A stretch of 64,000 nucleotides of DNA from Gordonia polyisoprenivorans. GTDB lineage: Bacteria > Actinomycetota > Actinomycetes > Mycobacteriales > Mycobacteriaceae. Where the stretch lies: the NCBI RefSeq assembly GCF_017654315.1, contig NZ_CP072203.1:3596001-3660000 (forward strand). Direction: 5' to 3'. Below are positions 9,807 through 20,143 of this stretch, in pieces (the stretch's first letter is position 1; each line of letters starts with the position of its first letter). A model generated the notes under the pieces. That model made no database searches, had not been told where the DNA came from, and saw nothing but the letters and a program-made list of their open reading frames with translations. The position numbers and the translations under genes are program-made.

Positions 9807-10808
9807 GTGGCATCATCCAAGGTCTCGAAGGTCGAGCGACTCCTCAATCTGGTGATCTGCCTGCTGGCGACCAAGCAGTTCGTCACCGCCGAGTACATTC
9901 GCCGCAACGTGGTCGGCTACCACGACGACGGTCAGTCGGCAGAGGCGTTCAACCGGATGTTCGAGCGCGACAAGACCGAGCTGCGCGAGCTCGGCATCCC
10001 GCTGGTGACCGGGCCGTCGGCGATGGGGCAGGGGCTCGACGGTTATCGCATCAATCGCGACAGCTACGAGCTGCCCGACATCTCGTTCGACCGGGACGAG
10101 GCCGCCGCGATCGCGATGGCGGCCACCCTGTGGGACACCCCGGAGATCTCGGCCATCTCGCAGACCGCGGTCCTGAAGTTGCGCGCGGCCGGATTCGACG
10201 TCCGCGCCGACGACGAGATCGGGGTCTCCGCAGGTGATTCGGCGCGGTCGATGGGCAGCGAGGCGACCCTCGGAGCGTTGCTGCCGGCCATCGAGGCGCA
10301 ACGCGCGGTGACCTTCACCTATCGGGCCGGATCGGGATCGGCGGGAATGCCACGAACTCTCGAACCGTGGGGGGTGGTCACCCATCGCGGCCGCTGGTAT
10401 GTCGTCGGCCATGATCGCGACCGCGCCGACACCCGCACCTTCCGGCTGAGCCGGCTCACCGATGTGACGGCGGTCGACGAGCCGGGCTCGGTGACCGTCC
10501 CCGATGGCACCGATCTCCAGGCGATCGTCGCCTCGGCGGTGGAATCCGCAGCCGGATCCGACGGCCGCACTGCACGGGTGTGGGTGGCGGACGGGCGCGC
10601 CGCGGGCTTGCGGCGTCATGCGGCCGGCCGGACCGCGCAGGAGTACGACGGCGAACCCGGCGATGTCCTCGACATCGAGATCGGCTCGCTGACCGGTCTC
10701 GCGCGGATGGTGCTCGGCGCGGGCGCCGACGCGGTGGTGCTCTCACCACCGGAGCTGAGGCAGATCGTCATCGATGGTCTCGACACCCTGATGCAGGTGG
10801 GTGCCTGA
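9807..10808 (+). CDS. pafB: PafB, WYL-domain DNA-damage regulator subunit
   Basis: N-terminal winged helix (about 1-75: VERLLNLVICLLATKQFVTAEYIRR) followed by a WYL domain (about 150-230, GRWYVVGHDRDR) and the WCX extension. In mycobacteria PafB and PafC form a heterodimeric activator of the LexA-independent DNA-damage response; despite the name they are not needed for pupylation. The protein has 333 residues. The stop overlaps the pafC start (TGATG), giving coupled translation. Confidence 0.94.
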   Translation: MASSKVSKVERLLNLVICLLATKQFVTAEYIRRNVVGYHDDGQSAEAFNRMFERDKTELRELGIPLVTGPSAMGQGLDGYRINRDSYELPDISFDRDEAAAIAMAATLWDTPEISAISQTAVLKLRAAGFDVRADDEIGVSAGDSARSMGSEATLGALLPAIEAQRAVTFTYRAGSGSAGMPRTLEPWGVVTHRGRWYVVGHDRDRADTRTFRLSRLTDVTAVDEPGSVTVPDGTDLQAIVASAVESAAGSDGRTARVWVADGRAAGLRRHAAGRTAQEYDGEPGDVLDIEIGSLTGLARMVLGAGADAVVLSPPELRQIVIDGLDTLMQVGA

Positions 10809-11815
10809 TGGCCCAGGCTGCACCGTCCCGATTGAGCCGCCTGCTCGCGCTCGTCCCGTATTTCCTTGCCCACGAAGGCATCTCGATCGATCAGGCGGCA
10901 GCCGATCTCGGGGTGACCGAGCGCCAGCTGACCAAGGACCTTGAGCAACTGTTCGTGTGCGGCCTGCCGGGCTACTACCCGGACGATCTCATCGAGGTCG
11001 AGTTCAGCGAGGGACACGTGCACGTCGGGTTCACCGCGGGCATGGACCGGCCGCTGCGGCTCACCCCGACCGAGGCCAGCATCCTGCTGGTGGCATTGCG
11101 CGCGCTCGTCGACACCCCGGGGGTCCTCGACCGCGAAGCGGCCGGGCGGGCCATCGCCAAGATCGAGCAGGCGGTCGGCGCCCCGGCACCCGGTGCCGCG
11201 GGCGGTTCCGGACTCGCGCCTCTCACCTCGGCCTCGGGCGACGACCTCACCGAGTCACCCCGTTATCGCATCGTCCGGGAGGCGGTGCGGTCGAGCCGTG
11301 CCCTGGCGTTGAACTACTACTCGGCGAGCCGCGACGTGGTGACCCGGCGGATCGTCGACCCGATCTCGCTGCAGGCCGTCGACGGTCACACCTATCTGCA
11401 GGCGTGGTGCCGCGAGAGCGAGGGCGTCCGGCTGTTCCGCTTCGACCGGATCGACGAGGCGGTGATGCTCGACGAGCCGGCCGCGCCGCCCGATCAGGCG
11501 CGCCATACCGTGCAGTCGCCGATTCTCACCGAGAACCCCGACCTTCCGTCGGTGGACATCGAGGTCGATTCCTCGGAGTTGTGGATTCTCGACTACTACA
11601 CCGTCGAGCCACTCGAACCGATCGAGGATCGGCCCGATCCGTCCGCGCCGGTCCGGGCTCGCCTGGTCTATGGCTCGGCGGACTGGTTGACCCGCTTCCT
11701 CCTCGGGTTCGGCGGGCGAGTGCGCGTCGTCGACGACGCCGACATCGCAACGGCGATCAGCGCCGAGGCCGCACGTGCCCGGGCTCGCTACACCACCGGC
11801 CCCGCGGGGGCGTGA
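10808..11815 (+). CDS. pafC: PafC, WYL-domain DNA-damage regulator subunit
   Basis: Partner of PafB. The N-terminal winged helix (LSRLLALVPYFLAHEGISID) is followed by a WYL domain centred on the VDGHTYLQAWCRESEGVRLFR region, where the usual YL is kept. The ATG at 10808 overlaps the pafB stop. Longer upstream extensions of this frame are rejected because they run antiparallel in sense to pafB codons. The C-terminus is Ala/Arg-rich. pafB-pafC-tatA-tatC order is the same as in M. tuberculosis. Confidence 0.93.
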   Translation: MAQAAPSRLSRLLALVPYFLAHEGISIDQAAADLGVTERQLTKDLEQLFVCGLPGYYPDDLIEVEFSEGHVHVGFTAGMDRPLRLTPTEASILLVALRALVDTPGVLDREAAGRAIAKIEQAVGAPAPGAAGGSGLAPLTSASGDDLTESPRYRIVREAVRSSRALALNYYSASRDVVTRRIVDPISLQAVDGHTYLQAWCRESEGVRLFRFDRIDEAVMLDEPAAPPDQARHTVQSPILTENPDLPSVDIEVDSSELWILDYYTVEPLEPIEDRPDPSAPVRARLVYGSADWLTRFLLGFGGRVRVVDDADIATAISAEAARARARYTTGPAGA

Positions 11816-11905
11816 TGATGAGTCCTCACACTTGCGGTGACGGGTGTTCCGGGGTGCGGGGTACGATGGCCCTCGGGCCGAGAAATGACGGGGAAAGGTA
11901 GTTCA

Positions 11906-12178
11906 ATGGGTGCAATGTCATGGTGGCACTGGGTCATCGTGCTGGTGGTTCTGGTGCTGCTGTTCGGATCGAAGAAGCTGCCCGACGCCGCACGCGGACT
12001 GGGCCAGTCACTGCGGATCTTCAAGAGCGAGGTCCAGGAGATGCAGAAGGACGGGGAGACCCGACCGACCGCCGCCGAGCCCGCCCCGCCGCGTGAACTG
12101 CCGACCTCCCCGGAGACGCCGGCGCACAACGCGGCAGCTCCGAACGCGCCGGCCGACAATACGAAGAAGTCCGCCTAG
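11906..12178 (+). CDS. tatA: Sec-independent translocase protein TatA
   Basis: A 90-residue protein with one N-terminal membrane helix ([16 protein letters not shown]), the [14 protein letters not shown] hinge of TatA/E, an amphipathic helix and a disordered Pro/Ala tail. It oligomerises to form the export channel for folded twin-arginine substrates. The ATG at 11906 gives the short N-terminus usual in the family and is preceded by GGGAAAGG. The frame is open further upstream, but that extension has no membrane or family features. A TACGAT at 11862-11867 may be its -10. Confidence 0.93.
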   Translation: MGAMSWWHWVIVLVVLVLLFGSKKLPDAARGLGQSLRIFKSEVQEMQKDGETRPTAAEPAPPRELPTSPETPAHNAAAPNAPADNTKKSA

Positions 12179-12189
12179 GCGCGTACGGC

Positions 12190-13185
12190 GTGCGGATCCC
12201 ACTCGACCCGCGTAAGCGACAACGCAAGCTCAATCCCGACGGCACCATGCCGTTGGTCGAGCATCTGCAGGAGCTTCGGTACCGACTCCTCGTGGCGATG
12301 GCGGCCATCGTCGTCACCACGATCGTCGGCTTCATCTGGTACTCACACGGCATCCCCGGCGTCTCGTCCCTGGGCGATCTGCTGCGCGAACCCTACTGTT
12401 CGCTACCACCGTCGACCCGGGCGACACTGACCGCCGACGGTAGCTGTCGGCTCCTCGCGACCGGCCCCTTCGACCAGTTCATGTTGCGGCTGAAGGTCGC
12501 GCTGACCGCCGGCATGGTGCTGGCGTGCCCCGTCTGGCTGTATCAGGTCTGGCAGTTCGTGACCCCGGGCCTGCACGCCAACGAACGCAAGTACGCGATG
12601 AGTTTCGTCTCCGCGGCCGCGGTGCTGTTCGTCGGTGGCGCCGTGATGGCGTACCTGGTGGTGGCCAAGGCTTTTCACTTCCTGCTGACCGTGGGTAACG
12701 ACGTACAGGTCACCGCTCTGGCCGGTGACCAGTACTTCGGATTCATGATCCACCTGCTGATCATCTTCGGCGTGAGCTTCGAGCTACCGCTGCTCATCGT
12801 CGCGCTCAACCTCGTCGGGGTCGTCAGCTATCAGAAGCTCAAGGCGTGGCGCCGCGGGCTCATCTTCACCATGTTCGTCTTCGCGGCGATCGTCACGCCC
12901 GGCCAGGACCCGTTCACGATGCTGTCATTGTCCCTGGCGCTGACGGTGCTGCTCGAGGTCGCCATCCAGATCGCCCGCGTCAACGACCGCCGAAAGACCC
13001 GCCGCACCCAGGAGTGGGACGCCTTGGCCGACGACCAGGCCGGCCCCATCCCCGTCCCGTCCGCACCACCGGTGGCCTCCCGGCTGGAGCCGGCCGTCGG
13101 GGTGAGCACCGGCAGTCGCCCCGCAGAGCAGGGCACGCCGCGTGCCCGGGTGCGCGACGCATCCACCTTCGACGACATCCTCTGA
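12190..13185 (+). CDS. tatC: Sec-independent translocase protein TatC
   Basis: Core receptor of the Tat system, which binds twin-arginine signal peptides. It has six hydrophobic segments, the conserved [15 protein letters not shown] start with the essential Glu, the periplasmic [15 protein letters not shown] region and FELPLL in the fourth helix. The C-terminal tail of about 60 residues is hydrophilic and specific to actinobacteria. The GTG start is 12 nt after tatA. Length is 331 residues. Confidence 0.95.
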   Translation: MRIPLDPRKRQRKLNPDGTMPLVEHLQELRYRLLVAMAAIVVTTIVGFIWYSHGIPGVSSLGDLLREPYCSLPPSTRATLTADGSCRLLATGPFDQFMLRLKVALTAGMVLACPVWLYQVWQFVTPGLHANERKYAMSFVSAAAVLFVGGAVMAYLVVAKAFHFLLTVGNDVQVTALAGDQYFGFMIHLLIIFGVSFELPLLIVALNLVGVVSYQKLKAWRRGLIFTMFVFAAIVTPGQDPFTMLSLSLALTVLLEVAIQIARVNDRRKTRRTQEWDALADDQAGPIPVPSAPPVASRLEPAVGVSTGSRPAEQGTPRARVRDASTFDDIL

Positions 13186-13264
13186 CCCACCGACCTCTCA
13201 CCGGCCATGTGTCACCGGGTCACGACGGAGCTGCACGGAGAGCACCGATGGCCTCGAAGGTGAC

Positions 13265-16117
13265 ATGCTGGAGTCGATGACTTCCTTCGACCGGCTCGAC
13301 GCCCCCTCCGCGTCCGCGGGATCGGCGTTCGACACCTTCGTCGCCCGCCTGGACTTCCGCCTCGACGATTTCCAGATCCGTGCCTGTCTCGCCCTGGAAA
13401 GCGGCCACGGCGTGCTCGTCTGCGCCCCCACCGGCGCGGGTAAGACCATCGTCGGTGAGTTCGCCGTTCACCTGGCGCTCGCCTCGGGCAGCAAATGCTT
13501 CTACACCACGCCGATCAAGGCACTGAGCAACCAGAAGTACGCCGATCTGGTCGCGGTGCACGGTGCCGCGTCGGTCGGTCTGCTCACCGGTGACACCTCG
13601 ATCAACTCCGACGCGCCGGTGGTGGTGATGACCACCGAGGTCGTGCGCAACATGATCTACGCGAACTCCCCCGCGCTGAACGGCTTGTCGCATGTGGTGA
13701 TGGACGAGGTGCACTTCCTCGCCGACCGCTTCCGCGGCGCGGTGTGGGAAGAGGTCATCCTGCATCTCGAACCCTCGGTTCGGGTGGTCAGCCTGTCGGC
13801 GACGGTGAGCAACGCCGAGGAGTTCGGCGAGTGGATCCAGACAGTTCGTGGCGACACCACGGTCATCGTCGACGATCACCGGCCGGTGCCGCTGACCCAA
13901 CACATGCTGGTCGGCAGCAGACTGTTCGACCTATTCGACTCCCACAGTGCGGCAGGTGATCATCGGTCGAAGGTCAATCCCGAGCTGAAGCGTTTCATCC
14001 GCCACCGGATGCTCCTCGAGGACGACGACGATCAGCGCGGGCGACGCGGGCGTGGCCGTCCCCGACGTAAGCCGGGCCCGCCCCGGCCGCAGGTCGTCGC
14101 ACGATTGGAGAAGGAGGGTCTGCTCCCGGCGATCGGATTCATCTTCTCCCGCGCCGGCTGTGACGGCGCGCTCGCGCAGTGCCTGCGGTCGGGTCTGAAC
14201 CTGCTGACCCCCGATCAGGTGGCGGCGGTGGACGAGGTGGTGGATCGGCATCTGACCGAACTCTCACCCGCCGACGCCGACGTCCTGGGTGTCGACGAGT
14301 GGCGGGCGGGTCTGCGACGCGGGTTCGCCGCCCACCACGCCGGGTTGTTGCCGACCTTCCGGCACACGGTCGAGGAGCTCTTCGTCCGCGGCCTGGTCCG
14401 CATGGTGTTCGCCACCGAGACCCTGGCGCTGGGCATCAACATGCCCGCCCGGTCGGTGGTCCTCGAACGGCTCGTCAAGTTCAACGGCGAGGCTCACGTG
14501 GACCTGAGCCCCGGCGAGTTCACCCAGCTGACCGGCCGCGCGGGCCGGCGCGGCATCGACGTCGAGGGACACGCGGTGATCGTGTGGTCGCCGGAACTGA
14601 TCCCGGAGCAGGTAGCCGGGCTGGCCGGTGCCCGCACCTTCCCGCTGCGGAGTTCCTTTGCGCCGGAATACAACATGGCGGTGAACCTGATCGGCCGACT
14701 CGGCCTCGCCGGGTCGCGCGATCTGCTCAACCGCTCCTTCGCGCAGTTCCAGGCGGACCGTTCGGTGGTCGGTCAGGCGCGCAAGGTCGACGAGATGAGC
14801 CGTCAGTTGCGGCGTCTCGACGTCGAACTCGCCGGTGCCGCACGGCGGCGGGGGATCGATCCGGGACCGATCGGTATCGACGGAGACTCCGGCGGCGTGC
14901 CGGACGCGTCAGACGCCGTGCACGGCACGGACGAACCCTACGCCGGATTCCTCGGGTACATCACCCTGCGTGAGGACATCCGGCGGCGAGAGCGGGATCT
15001 GCGGTTCCGGCGTCGCGTCGAGGGCCGTGACGCGATCGCCGACGAACTCGCCTCGCTCAAACGTGGTGCGGTCATCGGTGTGCCGACGGGGCGCCATCGC
15101 GGGATCGCGGTCGTGCTGGAGACGGCCGGGGCACCGGTCGACCCGAAACCCCTCGTACTCACCGAGGACGCCTGGTGCGGTCGGGTCGGGGTGGCCGATT
15201 TCGTCAATCCTCCGGAGGTCCTCGGCGGAATGCGCCTGCCGCGCAATGCTGATCGTCGTTCCGGTCGGGGTCGTCGCGACCTCGCGTCGGCGCTGCGCGC
15301 CACGGGCATCGAGATGCCACGGGGCCGGGGGAGCAAGAAGCGCGCCGAGGCCGCCGATGACGCCGAGTTGAAGCGGCTCCGACACGTGCTGAAGACTCAT
15401 CCCGCCCACGGCATCGACGCCTCCGACGATCTGTTCCGACTGGCCGAACGACGCAACCGGCTGTTGCGCGACATCGTCGACGCGCAGGCGCGGATCGGTG
15501 CGCGCACCTCGACGCTCGGTGTCACCTTCGATCACATCGTCGGGGTGCTCAGCGAACTCGGTTATCTGGAGTACGTCGACGAGACCGTGCGTGTCACCCC
15601 GACGGGCGAGGTGCTCGGCCGGATCTACAGCGAGAGCGATCTGGTGGTGACCGAGTGCATCCGGGCGGGGATCTGGGACAAGCTCTCACCGCCGGATCTG
15701 GCTGCCGTCGTCGCCGCGATGGTCTTCGAGTCGCGTCGCGAGAGCTATTCCGGTGCCGACGCGATGAGCGGCAATCCGGCACTGCGCACGGCGGTCTCCG
15801 AGACCGTCGCGATCTGGCGGTCGGTGACCGCCGTCGAGACACGCCACCACGTCTCGCCGACTCGGGAACCCGACACCGGCTTCTCCATCGCGGTCTCGAT
15901 GTGGGTGTCGGGACGGTCGTTGACCGAGGCGCTCGCCGCGGCCGGTGAGCGCGGACATCTGCTCTCGCCCGGAGACTTCGTCCGCTGGAATCGACAGGTC
16001 GTCGACCTGCTCGAACAGATCCGATTGTGCGTGGGTGAGGATTCGCCGTTGGCGCGCCCCGCGCGCGTGGCGGTGGGGGCCATTCGCCGGGGTGTGGTCG
16101 CCGCCGAACTGAGCTGA
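13265..16117 (+). CDS. helY: Ski2-like DEAD/DEAH-box helicase HelY
   Basis: Superfamily 2 helicase with Walker A APTGAGKT at about 54-61, the DEVH box in VVMDEVHFLADRFRG, SLSATVSN (motif III) and QLTGRAGRRGID (motif VI). A C-terminal DSHCT domain (about 780-950) is typical of Ski2/Mtr4-like RNA helicases. It is the homologue of M. tuberculosis Rv2092c, at the same place after tatC. The ATG at 13265 follows AAGG at a good distance; a second ATG at 13277 is possible. The natural substrate is not established. Length is about 950 residues. Confidence 0.92.
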   Translation: MLESMTSFDRLDAPSASAGSAFDTFVARLDFRLDDFQIRACLALESGHGVLVCAPTGAGKTIVGEFAVHLALASGSKCFYTTPIKALSNQKYADLVAVHGAASVGLLTGDTSINSDAPVVVMTTEVVRNMIYANSPALNGLSHVVMDEVHFLADRFRGAVWEEVILHLEPSVRVVSLSATVSNAEEFGEWIQTVRGDTTVIVDDHRPVPLTQHMLVGSRLFDLFDSHSAAGDHRSKVNPELKRFIRHRMLLEDDDDQRGRRGRGRPRRKPGPPRPQVVARLEKEGLLPAIGFIFSRAGCDGALAQCLRSGLNLLTPDQVAAVDEVVDRHLTELSPADADVLGVDEWRAGLRRGFAAHHAGLLPTFRHTVEELFVRGLVRMVFATETLALGINMPARSVVLERLVKFNGEAHVDLSPGEFTQLTGRAGRRGIDVEGHAVIVWSPELIPEQVAGLAGARTFPLRSSFAPEYNMAVNLIGRLGLAGSRDLLNRSFAQFQADRSVVGQARKVDEMSRQLRRLDVELAGAARRRGIDPGPIGIDGDSGGVPDASDAVHGTDEPYAGFLGYITLREDIRRRERDLRFRRRVEGRDAIADELASLKRGAVIGVPTGRHRGIAVVLETAGAPVDPKPLVLTEDAWCGRVGVADFVNPPEVLGGMRLPRNADRRSGRGRRDLASALRATGIEMPRGRGSKKRAEAADDAELKRLRHVLKTHPAHGIDASDDLFRLAERRNRLLRDIVDAQARIGARTSTLGVTFDHIVGVLSELGYLEYVDETVRVTPTGEVLGRIYSESDLVVTECIRAGIWDKLSPPDLAAVVAAMVFESRRESYSGADAMSGNPALRTAVSETVAIWRSVTAVETRHHVSPTREPDTGFSIAVSMWVSGRSLTEALAAAGERGHLLSPGDFVRWNRQVVDLLEQIRLCVGEDSPLARPARVAVGAIRRGVVAAELS

Positions 16118-16352
16118 CCGTCGATATTCGGTCGTCCGATCGACACCAGTGGTCGCCGTCGGGCGCATTGAGTGATCGACGGCGGTCGCTGGGGTAACGT
16201 TTCTTGCTGATCGGGCCGGTGGGCGACCTCCCGCGCTGACGTCGGCGGAGACAGGCCGAACACACCTCGGGGGGGACGTTCACCGACCATGGAGTCGGGC
16301 GAATCGGCGACACGCGCACGCCAGGCGGCGCAGCGAAGGCGGGAGACCACAG

Positions 16353-17360
16353 ATGAGCAATCCGGAAGACCCCAGCAACAAGGTTCCCGGCACCCCGGCT
16401 GCGGGCGACGCGGCTCCGGGCGGCCCTGCCGCACCCGCGAACCCGACGGAAGCCGGAACCGACGGCAAGACCGAGGTCGTGCAGATTCCCGGGCACGTGC
16501 AGCAGCCACCGCAGGCGCCGCCGACCACCGCCACCCCGGCCGGTTATCCCGCCCAGCCCGGCCCTCCCCAGCAACCCGGATACCCTGCACCGGGTTACGG
16601 AACCCCTTCGGCGCCATCGGGATTCGGCGCGGCGAGCGGTCAGCAGTACAGTCCGACCCAGATGGCGCCCACCAGCCAGCCCCAGCAGTTCGGTCAGACC
16701 CCGCAATTCACTCAGGGCCAGCCTTACGGCCCGCCCCAGCAGTTCGGCCAGCCCCAGCCGTACGGTCAGCAGCCCGGCCAGGCGAGCGCGCCGTACGGCG
16801 CTGAAGCCCAAGCGCCGTACGGCGCTGCAGCCCAAACGCCGTACGGCGGCCCGGCCCAGCAGCCGGGGGCTCCGTATGGTCAGCAGCCCGGGACCACGCC
16901 CTACGGTGCCCAGAGTCAGCCGGGTACCGCCGGTTTCGGCCAGTTCAACCAGCCGCAACCGGGACAGCCCGGACAGCCCGGCCCCTACGGTGCGTACGGA
17001 GCACCCGGCGACCAGTTCGCCGGCATGGCCGCGCCCACGCAGAAGAAGGGTCTCTGGAGGGGACTGATCGCCGTGGGCGCAGTCCTGATCGTCGCGGCGA
17101 TCGCGATCGTCGTCACCGGATGGCTGTGGTGGTGGCCGCGTGAACTGGATCAGACGGCCGCGCAGAACGGTGTCAAACAGGTTCTCACCGAGCAGTACCA
17201 GGCCAGCGACGTCTCGGATGTGAGCTGCCCGTCCGGCCAGAAGGTCAAGAAGGGCAACTCCTTCACGTGCACGGCGACCGTCGGCGGCCAGAAGCAGAAC
17301 GTCAAGGTCACCTTCCTCGACGACGACGGCAAGTACCAGGTGGCGCGACCGACCAGCTGA
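16353..17360 (+). CDS. Pro/Gln-rich membrane protein with C-terminal DUF4333
   Basis: About 230 residues of low-complexity sequence rich in Pro, Gln, Gly and Tyr with repeated PYG and QQP units are followed by one membrane helix (about 234-256, ending WLWWWPREL). An external DUF4333 domain of about 75 residues contains two cysteines (VSCPSG, FTCTAT) that could form a disulphide. M. tuberculosis has a similar proline-rich membrane protein (Rv2091c) after helY. The function is unknown; the tail resembles those that anchor to or sense the cell wall. A TAACGT at 16195-16200 is a weak promoter candidate in the 235-nt upstream gap. Confidence 0.85.
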   Translation: MSNPEDPSNKVPGTPAAGDAAPGGPAAPANPTEAGTDGKTEVVQIPGHVQQPPQAPPTTATPAGYPAQPGPPQQPGYPAPGYGTPSAPSGFGAASGQQYSPTQMAPTSQPQQFGQTPQFTQGQPYGPPQQFGQPQPYGQQPGQASAPYGAEAQAPYGAAAQTPYGGPAQQPGAPYGQQPGTTPYGAQSQPGTAGFGQFNQPQPGQPGQPGPYGAYGAPGDQFAGMAAPTQKKGLWRGLIAVGAVLIVAAIAIVVTGWLWWWPRELDQTAAQNGVKQVLTEQYQASDVSDVSCPSGQKVKKGNSFTCTATVGGQKQNVKVTFLDDDGKYQVARPTS

Positions 17361-17406
17361 GCCGACCGGGGCCACACCACGACACGCGGCCGGTCACCGG
17401 ACGCGA

Positions 17407-18438
17407 TCAGCGCGGTACGTCGAGATCCCACCCCAGAGCCTTGGACAGGCGGCCGACCGACGTCCCGATCCCCAGTTCGGCCGCGAGCTCGACCAGACGC
17501 CCCGGATCCGCCGGTGCCGCGGGTAAGCGGTCGTCGGTGCTCTCCACGGTCTCGGCGTCCGTACGGACGAAGACCACCGTGCGCGCGGCGCTCAGATAAT
17601 CGGCGGAAGCGATGAGCGCCTTGCGGTTTCGCGGCGTCAGCGACGACGACGGATCGGCGGCCGCGGTTTCGAGTTCGTCGAGTCCGCCGTATTCGGTGAT
17701 GAGCTTGGCGGCGGTCTTCTCGCCGATCCCGCTCACCCCGGGCAGACCGTCGGACGGGTCACCGCGCAGGATCGACATCTCCGCGTACCCCGCACCGGCA
17801 CGCTCGGTGGGCACGCCGTACTTCTCGCCGACCTCCACCGGACCCATCATCTCCGCCTTCGCCAGCCCGCGACCGACATAGAGAACCCGCACGCGGACCG
17901 GGTCGTCGGCGACGACCTGCAGCAGATCCCGGTCGCCGCTCACCACGATCACATCATCGAGGGACTCGGCGAACGCCAACGTGCCGATCACGTCGTCGGC
18001 CTCGCAGCCGGCGGCACCCGAGGTGGCCACACCGGCCGCGGCGAGCACCTCGAGGATCATGTCGACCTGCGGGGTGAGGGTGTCCGGAACTTCCTCGATG
18101 TCAACGGTTGTGGAGCCACCCCCGTGGGTGTCGCCGGCCGGCTGGGCCACCCGATGCGCCTTGTAGGAGGGGATGAGGTCGGTACGGAACGACGGTCGCC
18201 AGTCGAGATCGAGGCAGACCACCAGTCGCGTCGGTCCCTCGCGTGTCACCAGGGTGGCGATGGTGTCGAGAAAGCCGCGGACGGCGTTCACGGGCCGACC
18301 GTCGGGTGCGGTCATCTTCTCCGGCAGCGCGAAGAAGGAGCGGAACCACAGGCTGGCGCCGTCGAGCAGCATCAGGGTGCCGTGGGTGGATCGTCCGGTG
18401 TCGGTCACGCCCACAACTCTGTCATCCCGCGCCGACAT
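17407..18438 (-). CDS. 5'-3' exonuclease (FEN/Pol I N-terminal domain type)
   Basis: Stand-alone 5' nuclease. Metal-binding signatures are present: [13 protein letters not shown] with the first Asp, [24 protein letters not shown], and the helix-three-turn-helix [22 protein letters not shown] region (DNA grip). It matches M. tuberculosis Rv2090 in position and sequence and should process flaps or RNA primers. The start is uncertain: ATG at 18438 gives 343 residues, GTG at 18408 removes ten. The larger open frame upstream of 18438 runs into the divergent peptidase gene and is not used. Confidence 0.9.
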   Translation of the reverse strand: MSARDDRVVGVTDTGRSTHGTLMLLDGASLWFRSFFALPEKMTAPDGRPVNAVRGFLDTIATLVTREGPTRLVVCLDLDWRPSFRTDLIPSYKAHRVAQPAGDTHGGGSTTVDIEEVPDTLTPQVDMILEVLAAAGVATSGAAGCEADDVIGTLAFAESLDDVIVVSGDRDLLQVVADDPVRVRVLYVGRGLAKAEMMGPVEVGEKYGVPTERAGAGYAEMSILRGDPSDGLPGVSGIGEKTAAKLITEYGGLDELETAAADPSSSLTPRNRKALIASADYLSAARTVVFVRTDAETVESTDDRLPAAPADPGRLVELAAELGIGTSVGRLSKALGWDLDVPR

Positions 18439-18494
18439 CACGCGCGAGGCTCCGACGCCGTGGCGTCGAATCCGACCCACCACCGCCGTCCGCG

Positions 18495-18500
18495 TAGGCT
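18495..18500 (+). promoter_or_regulatory. Predicted -10 hexamer (TAGGCT) for leaderless M24 peptidase
   Basis: TAGGCT followed by 6 nt and the ATG, with no ribosome-binding site. It is identical in layout to the dop and pafB promoters. Confidence 0.45.
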
Positions 18501-18506
18501 GCCCGC

Positions 18507-19625
18507 ATGGGTAGTGCTTCGCGATTCGACTCCGATGTGTACCGCACGAGGGTGGCCCGCGCGGCCGAACTGACCGCCGGCGCCGGACTCGACGCCCTGA
18601 TCGTCTCGCCCGGCCCGGACCTGCGGTATCTGATCGGTTCACGCGCGGAGACCTTCGAGCGGTTGACGGCGTTGGTGATCGGCGCCGACGGCACCGCACG
18701 CCTGGTCGTCGCGCGTCTGGAACTGGCCTCGGTGCGTGAATCGGCGGCCGCGGATCTCGGTATCGAGATCGTGGACTGGGTCGACGGTCAGGACGCCCAC
18801 GGACTGGCCTTGACCGGCCTACCCGACCATCCACGGCTCGCCGTGTCCGACGCGATGCCCGCCTTGCATCTCGTACCGATCGCGCAGCGGGTCGACGCCA
18901 CCCCGGCCCTGGCCACCGCCGTGCTGCGCGAACTCCGAATGATCAAGGACGACGCGGAGATCGAGGCACTGCGCCGGGCCGGTGCGGCGATCGATCGGGT
19001 GCATGCGCGCATGGGTGAGTGGCTGCGGCCGGGACGCACCGAGAAGGACGTCGCCGACGACATCGCCGCGGCGATCGTCGCCGAGGGCCACACCGGGGCG
19101 GAGTTCGTCATCGTCGGCTCCGGACCACACGGCGCCGACCCGCACCACGAGTTCTCCGACCGTGTGATCGAGCCCGACGACATCGTGGTCATCGATATCG
19201 GCGGTCCGGTCGAGCCCGGATACAACTCCGATTCCACCCGCACCTACTGCTTCGCACCCCCGCCGGTCGAGATCGCCGACGCCTACGCCGCCCTTCAGGA
19301 AGCGCAGGCGCGTGCGGTGGAGTCGGTGCGGCCGGGCGTCACCGCCGAGTCGATCGACGCCGCCGCCCGCGATCTGCTGAGTGAGCGCGGGCTGGCCGAG
19401 AACTTCATCCACCGCACCGGGCACGGCATCGGCCTGTCGGTCCACGAAGAGCCCTACATCGTGGGCGGAAACGATCTCATCCTGCGCCCGGGAATGGCTT
19501 TCAGCGTCGAACCGGGTGTGTACTTCGCGGGCCACTGGGGTGCGCGGATCGAGGACATCGTGGTGGTCACCGAGGACGGCCACGACGCTCTCAACGTCCG
19601 GCCGCACGACCTCGTGGTGCTGTAG
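18507..19625 (+). CDS. pepE: M24 family Xaa-Pro dipeptidase/aminopeptidase
   Basis: Creatinase/pita-bread metallopeptidase that cleaves N-terminal residues before proline. All five metal ligands are visible: Asp230 (VVIDIGG), Asp242 (NSDSTRT), His306 (GHGIG), Glu335 (SVEPG) and Glu349 (RIEDI). The N-terminal creatinase domain spans about 1-145. It corresponds to M. tuberculosis Rv2089c (pepE), in the same divergent pair with the 5'-3' exonuclease. Length is 372 residues. Confidence 0.93.
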   Translation: MGSASRFDSDVYRTRVARAAELTAGAGLDALIVSPGPDLRYLIGSRAETFERLTALVIGADGTARLVVARLELASVRESAAADLGIEIVDWVDGQDAHGLALTGLPDHPRLAVSDAMPALHLVPIAQRVDATPALATAVLRELRMIKDDAEIEALRRAGAAIDRVHARMGEWLRPGRTEKDVADDIAAAIVAEGHTGAEFVIVGSGPHGADPHHEFSDRVIEPDDIVVIDIGGPVEPGYNSDSTRTYCFAPPPVEIADAYAALQEAQARAVESVRPGVTAESIDAAARDLLSERGLAENFIHRTGHGIGLSVHEEPYIVGGNDLILRPGMAFSVEPGVYFAGHWGARIEDIVVVTEDGHDALNVRPHDLVVL

Positions 19626-19641
19626 AGCTCTGGCCGGGCTC

Positions 19642-20058
19642 TCACCCCTGTGGTGGTTCCCCGAGCAGCGTGCGCGACCCCATCACCCGGTCCACGGTGA
19701 CCTCGATGACCACCCGCCGCGGATTCGGCCGGGGTTCGCGGTAGCGCCGCGCGTATCGCTGTTCTGCGTCGGTGACCTGCTCGGGCTCGCGACGGATGCG
19801 GGCCGGCCCTTCCAGTGTCAGCCAGCGCGGCCCGTCGACGTGGGTGAGCGCCGCATATCCGCCGCGTTCGACGTTGCGCACCTTCTGGTTGCCGTCGCTG
19901 GTGATCACCCGCGCCAGACCCGCCGCCTCGTCGTAGGTGAAACCGACGGCCGCGACGTGCGGGGTGCCGTCGGCGCGCAGGGTCGCGATGGTCGCGAGGT
20001 GGCGCTCGGCGAGAAAGGACAGGGCGTCGGAGCCGAGGTCGGCGCGGGTACGTGGCAT
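19642..20058 (-). CDS. F420-dependent biliverdin-reductase-like flavin/deazaflavin oxidoreductase (Rv2074 type)
   Basis: A 138-residue split-beta-barrel protein of the PNPOx/FDOR superfamily. The ATLRADGTPHVAAVGFT core, ARYREPRPNPRRVVIEV near the end and overall length match M. tuberculosis Rv2074, a coenzyme-F420-dependent biliverdin reductase. The ATG at 20058 gives this length; the longer open frame is a shadow of the SDR gene. It is convergent with the peptidase and divergent from the SDR gene. Specific substrate here is inferred. Confidence 0.87.
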   Translation of the reverse strand: MPRTRADLGSDALSFLAERHLATIATLRADGTPHVAAVGFTYDEAAGLARVITSDGNQKVRNVERGGYAALTHVDGPRWLTLEGPARIRREPEQVTDAEQRYARRYREPRPNPRRVVIEVTVDRVMGSRTLLGEPPQG

Positions 20059-20143
20059 GGGTTCACGGTAGCGACCACGGGCGGGTGATCGCGCCGGATG
20101 CCCGGCGCATCGCGAGCGCGCGCGCGATGCGATACTGCATCCC

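Noticed and set aside
7355..9907. Open frame of about 850 codons on the minus strand opposite prcA and pafA
   Set aside because: It is the antisense shadow of two well-recognised genes in GC-rich DNA. The translation has no family motif and is rich in His, Arg and Gly.
10580..10807. Upstream extension of the pafC frame
   Set aside because: It overlaps pafB codons, and the ATG at 10808 overlapping the pafB stop gives the normal PafC N-terminus.
11832..11867. TTGCGG and TACGAT as a sigma70-type tatA promoter
   Set aside because: The spacing of 24 nt is too long for a normal promoter, so only the -10 is mentioned.
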